64,000 bases of DNA from NCBI RefSeq assembly GCF_048771995.1, contig NC_133030.1, positions 60,891,001 through 60,955,000 on the forward strand, read 5' to 3'. Positions 22,111-35,799 of this stretch are shown here, one piece after another. Every line of letters begins with the position of its first letter. Position 1 is the first letter of the stretch. This stretch comes from Taeniopygia guttata. Taxonomy: Eukaryota; Chordata; Aves; Passeriformes; Estrildidae. Below the pieces are notes generated by a model. That model was not told where the DNA came from and searched no databases. It worked only from the letters and a program-made list of their open reading frames with translations. Both the position numbers and the translations under genes were made by a program.

Positions 22111-24236
22111 AATGATGTTCTAAACCTCAACCTAACACACTCATGTCAACACTTGCAGTCTCACCCACAGCAGGTTTGTACCATTTCTAAAATACACATA
22201 GGTCTTTGTCCTCTGTGGGAAATATTTTGTTGCCTTCTAATCAGGTTTTTTACTTCACTTTTGGGGATGCAGTAGGATCCAAACAGGGGAAAGTAGTCTT
22301 CCCTTTTCCCCCTCTTTTGTTTGCTTGCTTTTTGTGTGGTTTTGGGTTTTGGTTTTGTTCTTTGGTTTTGTTTTGTTTTGGGGTTTTTTTTGTTACATTT
22401 AGAACACATGCAAGAGGAAGCTGTGATGGAAATGCTTGCAGGGTTTTATTTATTTAGAAGTGTTTTGAGGAACAGTTTTTAATGTTTAAACAGATGTATT
22501 TATGGGACTATCAGGTTCAACAGAAAATGCTGAAGCCTTTATGACCTAACATATTATCTGTCCTTCTGTCGTAGTGAGCTTCCCCAAGAGCTTCAGGCTC
22601 AGCCTAAAACAAGTCCTAGTTCCTGATTTGAAGATTTGGAGCTAGACATTTCTCCGGTTTACTTAATTTCTTTCACTGGAGTTAATCTATTTCACCATAA
22701 AAAATATTTACCTTATTTCTAGAATTTCTGTGACTGAGTTTTCAAGGTGTTGCTTCTTTTTATATGTCTTTTTAGGTGTCAAAATCCATGTTTCTATCAA
22801 GTGTTTTCCTTAGATTAAGGTACCATCTAAAATCCTCTGTCTGGACAAGTGCTGCAAACCACAATTAGACCAGAATTGCTGCATGACATTTTTCACATTG
22901 CAATTCCAACTAATCTGTGCAGAGCTCAGCTCACGTGGTTCTTGATGGGAATTTTTTTGATGAAGGAGTGGCTGAAAAAAAAAAATAAAATTATTTCAAA
23001 TTCACCTCTGCTTCAAACTTCTATTGGAGAATACTTTGAAGGCTTTTTCTTTGTTTTGTTTGTTTGTTTAAAGCATGTCTTGCTGCTAGGAAGTGAATAT
23101 TTGAGCTCAGCAGTGGCTGATGACAGATGTCACCCAGCAGTGCTTCTCTGAAAGCAGTGGCTGAGTGAGACTCCCAAGGCCAAGTTTCCTCTTTCAGTAC
23201 TTGGGGGAAAAAAAGAGCAAAATACCAAAATGTGAATTTACTCTGCAGTGTTTCAAGGGTTACACAGGAAATTTTTGCCCAGCAGGTTCTTATTTAAGGA
23301 CAACGCAAATTCAGGCTTTTCCTTGGCAGTAAAAATGACAGAGGAATAACTCGGAGAGCAACTCATTCAGAAACAGGAAGAAAAATCAAAGTATATATCA
23401 TCAATATATAAATCAAAGCTTATATTTTATTGTCTAGAATATGGCATGTGTTGATTTCAGCAAACCTGAATAGTGATAGTGCCTTTTTCTAGTCTCATTC
23501 TCCTCCTGAACACACTTTGGGGCTGTTTTTATAAAGGCTGCAGCTGGTACAGGTGGAGGGATGTCATGTAAGACACAGGGATGTGCAGCTGGATGAGTCC
23601 TGTGAATCCAGCTCCCTGGCATTTTCTGGAATTTTAATAGCTGTAACATTTTGCTGTATAGGCAGACCTTTCCCTACATTTATTTTGTTGTTGGGTCACA
23701 GCTCTTCATCCTCCAGGAGATGGATTCCCCCCGAGGTGACCCCTTTCCCTGGCAAGCAAACTGCTGGGAAATTACCCATATCAGTGACTCCAGCTACAGG
23801 TCTTGATAAGGGAAATATCTCCTGCAAACTCAGGGCTTTGGTAGTGATTAGGGATGGATTTATTCCATTTTCAGGGGGCTGTGCTTTGGTCTGCCATCCT
23901 GCAGTCCTTTTAGGAGGGAAGTCTTTGTTTTGCTGCTTGTTGCATAGCACACTGTGGACAATAAATCTACATTTAATTCACGCTGTATTTATTTGTCTGT
24001 AGACTTCAGATGTTTTAAAGTAGAGACAAATGTTGTGTGAGTCCCAGATGACTTTTGGATAGCACAGGACACAGCACTCCATCCTGAGATTCTCACCTCG
24101 AAACCTTTAAGCGTTGGTAGACCTGAGCAAAACTTAAAGGAAAATTTGCACAGCTCACTGAATCGCCATAATTCTTCATAGAGTAAAAAAAAAAAAAAAA
24201 AAATCCTTCACTTATGAAGTATTTAAAATAATTTAG
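22111..24236. other. Unique non-coding DNA with G/T-rich and poly(A) tracts
   Basis: A G/T-rich tract of GGTTTTG-like units lies at about 22318-22392, and an A19 run at about 24185-24203. No gene or transposon is recognised; open frames reach 149 codons by chance (23553-24002) without protein-like features. Confidence 0.45.
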
Positions 24237-24341
24237 ATGTGAGAGACATGGTTTAGTGATGGCCTTGGGGGAAGTTTTGGATTTGGTGATCTTAGAGGGC
24301 TTTTCCAACCTGAGTAATTTTATAACTCCATGATTCTATGT
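24237..24341 (+). mobile_element. CR1 LINE, 3' fragment
   Basis: GAGAGACATGGTTTAGTGAT, GATCTTAGAGGGCTTTTCC and a CTCCATGATTCTATG tail match a CR1 subfamily 3' end in the plus direction. Confidence 0.88.
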
Positions 24342-26669
24342 AGACACACACTACAAAAAAAAAAAACAAAAAACAAACAACAAAAAAATAACCCAACCAA
24401 AAAAACCCCAAATTAACAATACAGTTTAATTATCTCTGATAAAATAATGACTGCAGGTGCAAGTGTGCGTGTGGAGACAGTGTTCACACATGAGTGGAGA
24501 GACAAGCTGCTATTCTGGTTCAAGGTAAGGACATACCCTGTGCACAAATATATGTACAACCTCAGCAAATTCATTGTAAAACAAATTAAACCCATCACCA
24601 ATAATGCAAGGAAGAAAGAAAGATTGTGTGATAATGAAAGATATGACCCGATGCAGTTATCTTTTTTCCCATCATTAGGAGTAGTGGAAAAAAAAAATTA
24701 GAATTTAAATCTCATCAATAAGAACACTGTTGCACACCTGGGGTCTAAACATTTGGGAAGTGCTGTATTAGTGAAACCATCTCCAGGGTTACAGGGCGGA
24801 TGAAAACTGAAAGCAGCAACCACCTGCAATTTTAAATCTCTAATTTAGGAAGACGTTTTCTGTGCCAGCCTGTTTCAAAAGCCCCAAACAAGCTGCATCA
24901 TCACTGCTATTACTGTGATCCCAACACATCCACATCCCAGTGTACAGGGATTTAGATGCACACTGTGACTCTGTGTCTTAAGATGAGACTCTGCACCCCT
25001 CTGAATGCCTTTAATTCCAAACCACCAGGGGTTATATTCCCCTCTTGATGTGCTGGGATTTATATCCTGCTAATACTCATGGGAATTGCAAACATGAATC
25101 CCTGTTCGAAAATATGAATCCTCACAACTTTTAGTTGCTGGAGTTTTCTCATGTTTCTCATCCATCATGTTTCTTGTGCTTATTAGCAAGCTCACAGTTT
25201 GTTGATGAGAACTATTGAAATCTACATATTCCTGGGTGAAATTCTATTATTTTAAGGTAGGGAATGCTTTTCAGAGCAGATAGCATTGTGTAGATACTGA
25301 TAATGACATGAAAAAGTGCACCTGAGCACTCTGAGAAGGGTGACATTTCTAAATAATCTGCAGAATTACATTCTGATCCCCACCTGGGCTTTCAGGTCTC
25401 ACCAAAAGGAAGCCTGGTGGGTGATTTTTCACCCTGAGGAACCATGGTCATAAGGTGTATGCAAAATGGCTGTCAAAACACTAAAGAGAGCAGCTCCACA
25501 CAGCATTGTTGCAGTAGCTTTAATTCAAGTTGCCCTGAATTAGCAGAGCTGCTTTTGATATCTGTGGGTTTTGGGAACAAAATTACTTTTATTCACTAGC
25601 CCCAAGGAGCAGTGCAGTTGCACCTGAGAAGTTCTGGATGATGTAAAAAACAATCCCTCCTTCCTCCCTGTCCCCCAAAGTTATCTTAATCCAGCCTGTG
25701 CCATTTCCATCCCACGGACATGAAGAGAACCTCTCACCTCGTAGGAGCTCAGTCCCAGCTTAGTGCCTCCCATGGGCTGAGCTCCTGCTCCTGAGCAGGC
25801 TCTGGATTGAGCCAAACACCAGCTGACAGCCCCATCACCTGCTTTTGATCCTGGAGACCATGTGGGTTTGCCTGCTTGTGGCAAACAGGTGTCAGGGCTG
25901 CAGGACAAAATCCTAAAACGGACTAAATAAAGCCGCGCTTCCAAACCCTTTGTTGGTGGAGACTCCCATGGATCCGTTCCTCTCCGGCTTCTTTCAGCAT
26001 CTCTGTGAAACCCAGAGATAACCTGATTAGGCAGCATCACTTGGAGTGCCAGCAGCCGAGGTAACACACAGCCTTGCCCATTTGCCACCACGCAGAGCTG
26101 CATCCCTCACATCAGGGCAGCCTCACCGAGGGAGAAGAGCTCATTGGAGCCGAATCTGAGCGAGGCAGAGGTGATGCTGCTGCTCACAGGAAGGGATTTC
26201 AAAGACTCTGTAGCTGTAGCAATGTCTCTTTTTTTGTTGGAGGTGTCAATTCAGCTCAGTCTGCCCTGACAGTAATCCACAGCAGCATGTGCCAGTAATA
26301 TCCTCTGCTGCTTCCTTCCAGCTCACAGACTCTGTCCTGTCTCTTCCAGTGGTGACCTCACATTGTCCCTGCAGTATTTTGTCATTTTGCAGGAAAACTG
26401 AAGCACTGTGAGAGAACTGAATGAAAGGCATCAGCTGTTGGAAAACTGCAGCTAGTAAGAAATGCCATCAGGTAATGTCACCTTGCATTGTCCCAGCTGT
26501 CCTTCAAGTGGTTTTTCAGAGAATTTAAAATCCAGTTTGTAGTCTATTCTTTGTTGACAAGATCTAAGAAGCCTGTGAAACGTGAAAAAAATACCATTCA
26601 AGGACCTCTAAGGCCTATCCTCGAGGATTCTGCTCCTCTGAATCGTGGAGCCCTGTGTAATTGGAGTGA
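24342..26669. other. Unique non-coding DNA, nothing recognised
   Basis: It begins with an A-rich run (24354-24412). No exon, RNA gene or repeat family is recognised in the rest. Confidence 0.45.
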
Positions 26670-26742
26670 GAGATCACAGAATGTCCTGAGCTGGGATGGA
26701 CACCAGGATCGAGTCCAACTCTTGGCCCTGCAGAGGATAAAA
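26670..26742 (-). mobile_element. CR1 LINE fragment, minus strand
   Basis: AGATCACAGAATGTCCTGAG, then GAGTCCAACTCTTGGCCCTG and CAGAGGATAA are the reversed 3' end of the same CR1 subfamily as at 16153-16292. Confidence 0.85.
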
Positions 26743-29689
26743 CTTCTCTGAAAGCCAGGGCAAAGTTGGCTTCTTGGAGAAGAAATAAGCACCACACACC
26801 TCACTCCTTTCTACTCCATGTTTATTTTTCAATCTCACTTTCTTTTGTACCCAAATCACTCCAAGTAAGAATTCTTTCTGACGAAAAACCAACCAATGCA
26901 GCCAACTGCACTGAAATAAAAGGAATGGAGTGCCAACAGTTCTGCTTTTGCAGCCCCAGAGTGAGTTCACATGTTGTAGGTCATGCTGTGGCCTGATCAA
27001 AGTGAATTTAAACCAAAGATCCCATAGCAGCAGAACTTTAATCCATGTGAGGAGCCCTTCTTGGCTTTGGCTGCTATGTCCTTTTTTCAAATAGGTTTTT
27101 ACAGGCATTGAATGCTGGTACCCTCACTTGTGGAGAGTAATGATGGTGGAGTGCACCAAAGTGTTGGATATTTAGCAGAAATAACCTTTTTCCTATTCTA
27201 TTTTCTAGACAACAAGTTTAAATACTTGCTTCTGAACATAAAGAAACAAAAAACCTTTGAGCAATCAAACCAGCTGGATTCCCTCAGCTGTCCTGCACTC
27301 ACAATCTAATTTTCAAAAGCAATGAGTGCCCCCCATGCCAGGTCAGGGCTGGATCTCCACCTCCAGATGAAATAAAAAATGTCTGCTACCTTTTCAGTGT
27401 AGAGCTAAAACTCTCCTCTGTCCACACAGCATTTTTCTATGAGCAGTTTTCCTCTTAAAATTATCCTGCAACCCCAAGCCTGCATCTCAAAGGATGAGAT
27501 ATTATTGTTACCCTTAAGCTTATCTGCCAGACAGCAAAGACATCCTGCTTGTTTTTCCCTCTCCAGCTGAAGTTTTCTCAGAGTACCTGCAAGCAAGGAT
27601 GGCTCTGAAATTTGCTTGTACCTCAGATGAGGCTGCAAACAAAGATGAAGTGCTGTGACAAACACATAAAAAGTTGGTGTTTGCCTCTCTCGCTCTGCCT
27701 CATTCATACTTAGGAACCTCTGGATTAACTGACCTGTGTGTCAAGTTTAAAAAAAAAAAAAAAGCAGATTATATTCTGTCAAACGGAGAAAAAGCAATAA
27801 GTAAAAGTTTAGAGAACTAACCACAGCACGTCTAATTATTTGGGCTTAGGATTTCACTTACTGGGTTTTTTCTTTTTCTTTTCTTCTCCCAGCCCCTGCC
27901 TGATACTTAAAGCACAAAACCCAGCAGGGAGAGAGGTAATGGAATTTGGAGGCAACTGGTGTTCAAAGACCTCTCTTGAAATGGGTCTATGCTAATGACG
28001 AGGGTCTGTGTAAATTGGGTCGATGTCCTCCCAAAGGGGCAACTTCATCAGGGCAGCCAACGTGGGGCAGGATTGTCTCCCTGAGGATTTCACAGGGCTG
28101 CACCTTTGAGCCAAAACCTCAAAGAGTTTCTGGCTCTGACTGACCCGGCCGGAGCTGGACACGTTTCAGCCCCCGAGAGTCGCCAGGCGCGTGTGTGGTC
28201 CCCGAGCTGGGCAAGGATCACCCCGATGGAGCTCAGTTTAGCTGCTGCCTCCTGGCTTCTGAGAGCAGGAATCTGTGCTTAAAGCCTCAGAGCCTTTTCC
28301 TCAAACTGCCTTTTCTCCAGACTGAGCTGGTGTGACTCCTTGAGGGAATTATGTTGGTGAATTATTGCTGAGATGCAGAATTGAGCCTGGTGCTGCAGCT
28401 CATTGCAATCCCTTTTTTGTCTCCTCTCTGGACCTCTGTGAAATATTAAAAACTGCATTGCATGTTTGCACGTGTGGTTCTCATGCAAAATATTTCCCCA
28501 CAAAGCTTAAAAACCTAAAGGGCTCACCATAAATTTAAACAATCAGTTTTGCACAAGGAGCAACTTTCTTTTTTTCTGAGGCAAAGAAAATGTTTTTCAG
28601 ACAAAGAGCTTTAAAAGGCACGGCACTGGGAGTTGGTAAAATATGAGCTGTAATTCAAGCTTCTATGTTGAAAATATGGGTGCAGGCATCATGCATGGCA
28701 GCATTTCTCTAAAAATAGACATCACTAAGCAATATTGCCATAACCAACAGTTTGCTGGCTTGGAGAAGAGGCTGTTGTGTATCCCTGGAGGGAGCTGGTG
28801 CTTGGTTACACTGGCTAAGAAAGCCCCAATCCATTACAGAAACCTCTAGGTGCAGCACAGCACCTACAGCTGCAGGCCCCCTTTGGATAAATGGAGGCAT
28901 TAAATACATCATATTCACAGTAAGCAATAAATGCAGGTAATTATGGAAATGAGAGGCCAGGCTGAGGGGAATGGGTGAAGTGCTTGTTCATATGCAGAAC
29001 AAGGCCCAAACAAAGCCAGCAATTCCTTTATAGAGCCACCACTGGCTGGGTGCAGGTGACCTTTGGTTCTAGAAGGAGCTGTAATTTTTCAGGGTGGTCC
29101 AGTTTGTCCCATCCTGGAAAAGAGTCGGTAGTGGGAAAGCCAAACTTAAGAATCACAGCTTTGGATTAGAAAAACAATGACTATTTTTGTTGTGAAAGTG
29201 GTTTGTCTGTCCTATTTCCAGTTATGTCAGCTGAGCTTTTACCCTCTGCCTGCAGACATTGCCTCTCTCACATTCTTGGGTGACTATAATTATGTCACTG
29301 TAGAAAAAAAATTTAGCTTTTTCACTTTTTGTTGTAATGGGGTTCCACCATATCCATCTTTCCTAGTAAAGTCAGGGATATTTTGCCTCCAAAAAGCAAT
29401 TTGCAGACATATCCATACCCCCTGCAGTCCCTCAACATTTGCTCTCCACGATGCAGAATGACCAGAGGCTGGTGTTGCTTCTTGAGGGATATTTCAGGTG
29501 AAATGGCTAAAAAAAGCAGGAATAGCCTTGGAAAAAGAGAAACTCACATCCAGTAGTGTTGGTGAGGCACCACAGGTTGGTGAGCAGCTCCTGTGTGAAG
29601 CCCTTTTCCTGATTATTTCCTGTGAACTCAGTGCTGATTCCACCTAAAGACTGTGAAGGAACTTCAGGGAACACAGTGTTTTCCTTTTT
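26743..29689. other. Unique non-coding DNA, nothing firm
   Basis: No gene or repeat family is recognised. A poly(A) of about 15 lies at 27749-27763. A small CpG-rich patch at about 28142-28235 stands out against the CpG-poor surroundings but is under 100 bp. Confidence 0.45.
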
Positions 29690-30000
29690 TATTACTGCAT
29701 CTCTGGCAATATAATGAGCACAATTACCTTTGCTTGACTATGCAGCATCATTCTGGTTCACCCATTAATTGCTGATGATGTTTTTAAGCTTATTAAAACC
29801 AGGCAGTGTATTCGCAAATGTTTAATCGGAAATTTCTGGTAACATTAAGAATAATATCTTTGGTCTTTTCCAGCATTTGCCTTGTTTTATTTTTCTTTTT
29901 TTTACAAACAGACAACAAAATCCAAGAAAGACTATTTAGTGTCCTGAAGTATTCATGCTTTGAAAGATGAAGGAGATAACATTTTATATTAGTGCTTGTC
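29690..30000. other. Candidate conserved non-coding element
   Basis: Unique AT-rich sequence with CACCCATTAATTGCTGATG, AAATGTTTAATCGG and ATTACCTTTGC-like words and no simple repeat. Assigned by texture only. Confidence 0.3.
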
Positions 30001-31107
30001 AAATAAGCATTTTTGTTATCTGAGGCTCAAATCTGCAAACTTCTCCATACCTCAGGATACTTTTACCAATTAATTCTTCATCAAGGTATCAAGAGAGGTT
30101 CAATTCCAATTACAGTGGTAGTTGCAGCAGCAGGAGGACAAATATCACAGTTGCTACAGCCTGTTTGTGGATCTGTTGTGCTTTTAAAGGGAAAAAAATC
30201 CCTCACCAACAAGATTTTTTTATCCTCAAAGGATTTTCAATCCAAGCAGAAGTTTAGGGACACCAAATGGATGAAAAGAAGAACTTCCTGAGACAAAGCA
30301 GATCAAGGTGAGAGGTAATGGTCTCTTCAAACCTGCTGCCAAATGCTTTGCCTTGAATGCATAAAGGAGCTCCTGCTCTACATTTCTGCTGTTCATTAGT
30401 GTTTGGAACAAAAGGACCTGAAGACACCTTGCCTACCACGACTGCAGGAAATTCAAGTTCCCTTTGGTCTGTGGAGTGCTGGAATTGCCCACCCCCATTA
30501 CCCATAGAAGCATGGGAGGTGTAAATAGCAGGAAAAACTCTTGCAACCCAGAGTTATTGTTATAATTATAAATTCATAAATTCAATAAGGCAAGAGCAGC
30601 TCTCTGTTTGTGCTGCCAACAATTCTCAACCACTGACTGAGTGGTGGGACATAGGAACACTTCAGCTGTGCCTTCTCCTGAAGCATAAGATGACCAGGAA
30701 TCTCAGAGCTCAGTGTTTTCAGGATCAGTGTCTCCATGTTCAATCTTTCCACCCATTTGTCAGCCACAAGATCCATATTTCCCTTTAAACAGGTAGCTGA
30801 CTCCAGGAAATAACTACCCCAAAGATTAAAAGCAGAATTCTCAACTGATTTTCAACAAAACATTGGTAAGTGCTTCTAGTTTTGTTTAAAAAAATATTGC
30901 TGTCTTTGCTTAGGCAAGTTGATAAAGGATATGAGACTCAGATACCAGAAGAACAGTGATTACTTTTAACTTCATCTGTTTTCCTCTGCTTTAGCAGGTG
31001 ATTCATTTCTAAGACATTTTGGTGGGTGTTTGCTTCTTGCACTGAAATCTTTGACTCTGGCAATCCATGAGCTTTGACCATTCCTTCCAGAAAAGCTGAA
31101 ATAACAC
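30001..31107. other. Unique non-coding DNA, nothing recognised
   Basis: No repeat family, exon or RNA gene is recognisable. Confidence 0.4.
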
Positions 31108-31262
31108 TCACAGAACTGTAAAACCCTAAAATGGATTGGGTTTGAAGGGACCTTAAAGGCCATCTAGCTCCAAAGATCCAACCCCCCTGCCATGGGCAGG
31201 GTCGCCTTTTCCTAGACCAGGTTGCCCAAAACCCAATCCTCACTAAGCTGCCCTAGCCTGAA
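31108..31262 (-). mobile_element. CR1 LINE fragment, minus strand
   Basis: Reversed CR1 3' end: TCACAGAACTGTAAAAC tail, GAAGGGACCTTAAAGGCCAT, CAACCCCCCTGCCATGGGCA, then GGTTGCCCAAAACCC. About 155 bp remain. Confidence 0.9.
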
Positions 31263-34020
31263 TGGGGTATTTTGTCCCATGTGGTTGGAATCCTCCTGAT
31301 CTGGAGAGATCTGTGCTATCCTGAGTACTTTCAAATCCCTCTGGATTTGGTGGAAGATGGAGGTGTTGCTCTATCAGCAGCACAGAGCCTGTAAACTCAA
31401 GCTTTGGAGTGATAATCATGAAACTGAACGTGGGCTTGATCGCAAGGCTAAGGGGGAGCTAAACATAGTTTCCGCTAATCTCTTGGGATCTGGGAATTTA
31501 TCTCTCTCCTTAATTGAATGAATGGGAAATTAGATAAAACTTTGCAGAGTAAATCTTTTAGCAAATGTGATACCCAAGTAGAAAATTTTCAGCAGACTCT
31601 ACATTTTCACAGCTGCTCCTTTGTTTTGTGGAAGTGTATTTTGAATGTAAGTCCTGCTTACATTGCATGCCTATTAATTCTATTGTACATATTAAATGTC
31701 CTCTTTGTAGGGTGTAAAACCAGAAGGGAGACTAAAAACAAATAGCATGTGTTTAAAATGTTTTATGGAAGATGGCACCAATATTTTCTGAGAGCCTCCA
31801 TGAGTCCAAGGCTCTGCTCTCTGGTAACAGCTTTCCTGTTCAAGGCCAAAACCTAAAATTAAGCAGGAAATAAGGGAAGAGAGAGAGAGAATTTGCTACG
31901 TAGCTTTGAGAGAGAAAAAAACCCAAAACAAAACCAACCCCAACATATAGAAAAGACACAAAAAAATGTTGCTTGCTTCTCTGCCAGCCTACTTGCTTCT
32001 GGGACAATTTAAGTCTGATTTCCTCTCAAAAGTTAAGAAGTAAATGATATTTTTCTTTTATTTCAGCAATTCCTGTAAGTTATTAGGAACAATATCAGTG
32101 TTATGTGTTACCACCCACAGAAATGTGATGTCTCACCCTGCACTTGCTGTGAGAGGCACCAAAAGGTGCCTCAGCTCACCTTTTGTAACAGGGTTCTGGG
32201 CACTGATCTGCAGAGTTATTCTCTTTCAAGTGATTTGCCTTTTATTTGGTGGACTTTAAATGGGCTGGTCCCAGGTGGTTTTCACACCTTCTCTCAAGAC
32301 AGGACACTCATTTGCACTTCCAGTCTTGATCCAGAGCAGGGGCCACAGCATGGGAACTTCAAGTTACTCCTTGAGTGCACAAACCAGCCCCATCACAGGA
32401 CAAAAACACAGGGGTGTTAAAAGGGATGATAATCCAGCCATTCTAGAGACAATACATTGATATTTGTGTGATATTTAAAACCTCTGGCAGCAGCCTGGCC
32501 AAGAAACAGCAGACATGGCCAAAGTGTCCCATACCTTTTAGTCATCCCTGCCTGTCCTAAGGGAACCAAAGCAGCTGCCAAAATTTAAGGCATCAGTCAG
32601 GTTATTTAATTCTGTGTTAGAATGACTGACTAATACACAGAATGTTGGGAAAAATCCTTTCTGAGTGTTCTGAGTGGCAATGTGCTTTCTTTGGCTGCAG
32701 TTGTGCTTCCAGGTCTTCTCCTGCCCCAAGAAAGAGTGGGATTTGTCCATCGAAGCTGCTACAGCAGGAAAATACCAAATAGAGAATGGGCCTAGCAAAG
32801 GTGCAGGGAACTGGGCTGAGGAGAAAAGGAGCTTTGCCATTGAGGGGAGATGCAGAATTTACCACCTGCTACCACAGAAGTAATTAAACTGCACTCCAGA
32901 AATGGATAGTCCATCTCCAAGCGAGGCAAAACTGATCTCGCACAGATCAGTTCCAGCCTGAAGAGTTATTACATCTCTCCGTTTCTAATTATGCTGTTTC
33001 CCAGTATGATGCCAACTCCAAAGGCAGAACCTGTGTCACTAAAGAACCTTTTCTTTGTGGGAACAATGCTTAGTGGAGGCAATTATTTCTCATGAGGCAT
33101 TTTGGAAACAATTCCCTTCTCTATCTGAAGCGCCTATCATTATTTGGCCATAAAAAAAGGGAAGAACTTTGAGAACTGAAAATGAGATTTTTTTTTTTTA
33201 ATTTCTAGGATAAATATTCAATTTGAGATAAGTCTTTAATGAAACTTTTACCCAAAAATGGCAGTTTTAAAAGAAGGAAATATTATAGGGGTTTTCCATA
33301 CATAGCTGTGATGTATCAAAGGAAACAGAAGTACCAACAAAAATTTCCTGTCTGTCCTAAAAGTTGGATTTTTTTTTTCATAGACACATTTTGATTAAGA
33401 GGTTGAAACAGGCACTTGACTTACACACTGTCCACCTCTTCCAGAGATCTTTCTGTCCAAAATTTTGGTCAATGTACACCTGCTCAGGTGGAACAATGCT
33501 GCTGTGACAGTGACACCAGTGAGGGACAACACCCACCAGAGCAGGCTGGTTATTGCAGGTGGAATCCCATGCACAGCTGCCCAGGACTATAACTCCTCCA
33601 GGATTTTTAAATCCCAATCATCTTGATTAGGAATCTCTAAGTATCAGCTTCATCCCTCTCCTCACAGATGCCACCAGCAGAAGTGTTGGTGGCTGGAGCT
33701 GCAGTCACCAGCTCAGTGAGTGACCTATTGCACATGGAGTGTCCCTGATCACCTCTCCAGCCTCACAGACAGGTCCACAGTGGTGGCTTCTACTCATGAA
33801 CCTGCTGCAGTTTGGGTAAGGGGATGAGTAAAGTGAAGATGCTTTTTGGGGTGACTTGGACATCATTTTTTGGAGTGCACATCAGAGATGTTTTACTCCA
33901 TGTTAGGACCTCTGGGCTTTGCTCTTGACTTACGCCAAATGTCAACAGAAGAAACCCCAATTTTAAAGCCTTGTGTTTAAAATGAACATTTCCAAACATG
34001 CCACCACCGCAGTGCCCATT
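31263..34020. other. Unique non-coding DNA with CNE-like patches
   Basis: Patches at about 31390-31540 (TGATAATCATGAAACTGAACG, CCGCTAATCTC, CTTAATTGAATG) and 32880-33150 (TTTCTAATTATGCTG, GGCAATTATTTCTC) look like conserved non-coding DNA by word content. The second contains a perfect 9-bp hairpin. The rest holds nothing recognisable. Confidence 0.33.
32930..32952. repeat. Perfect 9-bp inverted repeat with 5-base loop
   Basis: AACTGATCT and AGATCAGTT are exact reverse complements, separated by CGCAC. The loop holds the only CpG. It could be a dimeric factor site or chance. Confidence 0.9.
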
Positions 34021-34309
34021 TATTTAGTCAAAAGTGCTGTTTGGCTGTGCTTTGTGCTGGGACTGGGTAAGGAGATGCAGGGTGAGCCTCTCTGCCACAT
34101 CCCTGCAGAAGGACCCGGGCAGGTATCTCAGGACCACGGTCTCCAAAGGTGACACCTCTGCAGGAAAGGCAGCTGCAGAAGGAACACTGGTGACTCCCCC
34201 TTTCCACCCAGAGCTCCAGCTCTCTGTCACACCCCCTGCTCCTCGGCTGGTTGGTTGGTGAGCCCTCCACAATCCATCTGAGGAATTTCCTACCCCTCTC
34301 TCCCCATGC

Positions 34310-35060
34310 CACAAGCGCAGGTGCCACCAGCAGGAAGGTCCTGCCCGTGTGGCACTCGCGGGGAGAAGATGCCTCTTGTCCCCCAGCAGCAATCAGAGGG
34401 TGGTGTGGCAGAGATGCCGGCAGGACGAGGAGGTGGCGGTGGCTCGGTGGCGTCAGGCGGTGACGATGTGTTTTTGGGAAGCGCTCAGAGCGCTGCGGCT
34501 CCTCCTGGCATTGTTCTGCTCCCCCATCTCGGCCATGTGCTCTTTGCCATCCGGATTCTCGGTCCGTGACCATCCAGCTTTGAGATTTATTCCGTGTCGT
34601 TCCATCAGCTCCTTCCTGCCCCCTCCCCTTCTCTTCCCTCCAGCGCGGTGCCAAAACGGGCTGGATACAAGGAACCAATCACAAAATCGCTCCTGGGAGG
34701 GAAGGAGGGGGGAAAAAACCCCAAACCCACAGGGTAACCGTGCAGCTGTATTTTACTGACCGGGTGTGGATGCGTCCCTCTCCCAACAAAGCCCTGGAAG
34801 GGTTCGGGGTGCCCCAGGATGCCACCCCCGGGTGATGCTCGCACACTCCCGCCCCATCCCTCGCACAAAAACTTTTTGCTGCCGTATCACAGGACACGAT
34901 AATTCCCGTATCCCGTCCCGGTAACCCAGAAGCCGCCTCCCCCTAATATTTTACATATTCCCTAAATTCGTTTGCAAGGGGGCAGGAGAGGAGATAAGGG
35001 CGGTGAGTTGAGCCGAGTGGGAAGTGCTGACTGACAAAGTGTGTAGTGCAGTACGGGCGC
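34310..35060. promoter_or_regulatory. CpG-rich block, possible promoter or enhancer
   Basis: This is the only stretch of several hundred bases with dense CpG (for example around 34420-34580 and 34640-34930). The rest of the window is CpG-depleted. It is followed at once by CNE-like sequence. A promoter of an unannotated or long non-coding transcript, or an unmethylated enhancer, would explain it; direction is unknown. The 216-codon minus-strand frame across 34028-34678 looks like a by-product of GC-rich sequence and has no recognisable domain. Confidence 0.4.
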
Positions 35061-35430
35061 TTTCTGGCTCTCTAATTATCCTTTTCCTTCTTGACTCCAG
35101 TATCACATGTAGCCATGTGTAGAATCATAAAATAATTATGCAGTGTACAAGCTTTCTGGGAGCATGTACCACTGTTTTCCTAATTCTTTATCGCTCCCAT
35201 TGATCGTGGCGTGTGTGCATTGATCCAAGTCGGCCATCTGGTTGGGGAAGATAAGCGTGCGAGTGTCTTTGCATTGCACTGTCACTCAGGGAGGGGGGTA
35301 CATTTTGGCTGTAGGGAATTACAGGGGCAGGATTAGCCCTCTTCCTAGGAGTAAACTGAATTTTAAATGCAGTGTTGCAGCTGCATGGACCGTGTTGCTA
35401 ACTTCTGGTTTTGCCCGTAGACTGGGTGCA
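34930..35430. other. Candidate conserved non-coding element
   Basis: Unique sequence with words such as CTCTCTAATTATCC, AATCATAAAATAATTATGC, CCTAATTCTTTATCGC and CCCATTGATCGTGG, joining directly onto the CpG-rich block. There is no exon signature. With 35800-36340 it is the strongest regulatory candidate in the window by texture. Confidence 0.42.
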
Positions 35431-35434
35431 TTTA

Positions 35435-35513
<79 letters not shown>

Positions 35514-35568
35514 GTTGTTGTTGTTGTTGTTGTTGTTATTGTTATTGTTATTGTTATTATTATTATTA
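35435..35568. repeat. Compound ATT/GTT microsatellite
   Basis: About 26 ATT units (35435-35512), about eight GTT units, a few ATTGTT units, then ATT again to 35568. It generates artificial poly-Leu, poly-Tyr and poly-Ile frames. Confidence 0.97.
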
Positions 35569-35799
35569 CCTCTTCCCTTCTTTCTGTCTTTGGAGATAGA
35601 AATATGCTTGTATTAAATGTAAAGAAGAGAAGGGAAAAGCAGGAATGCCCTTCCCTGCACACACTGGACTTGTGAGTGGCTGCTGTGCTACAGGATTTTG
35701 ATATGGCAAAACCAGCTTTTAAATGCAGGCAAGATCCTGCAGGATTGAATGCGTTTTGCAATAAGATTCATTGGTCCAAAGAGAGAAAAAAAAAAAAAA

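Noticed and set aside
34028..34678. 216-codon minus-strand frame
   Set aside because: It lies in GC-rich, stop-poor sequence, shows no recognisable domain, and other frames are open there as well.
35263..35280. MicroRNA-like ATTGCAC seed near the CNE
   Set aside because: Only seed-length similarity and no hairpin precursor was seen.
35242..35761. Poly-Leu, poly-Tyr and poly-Ile frames
   Set aside because: Products of the ATT/GTT microsatellite.
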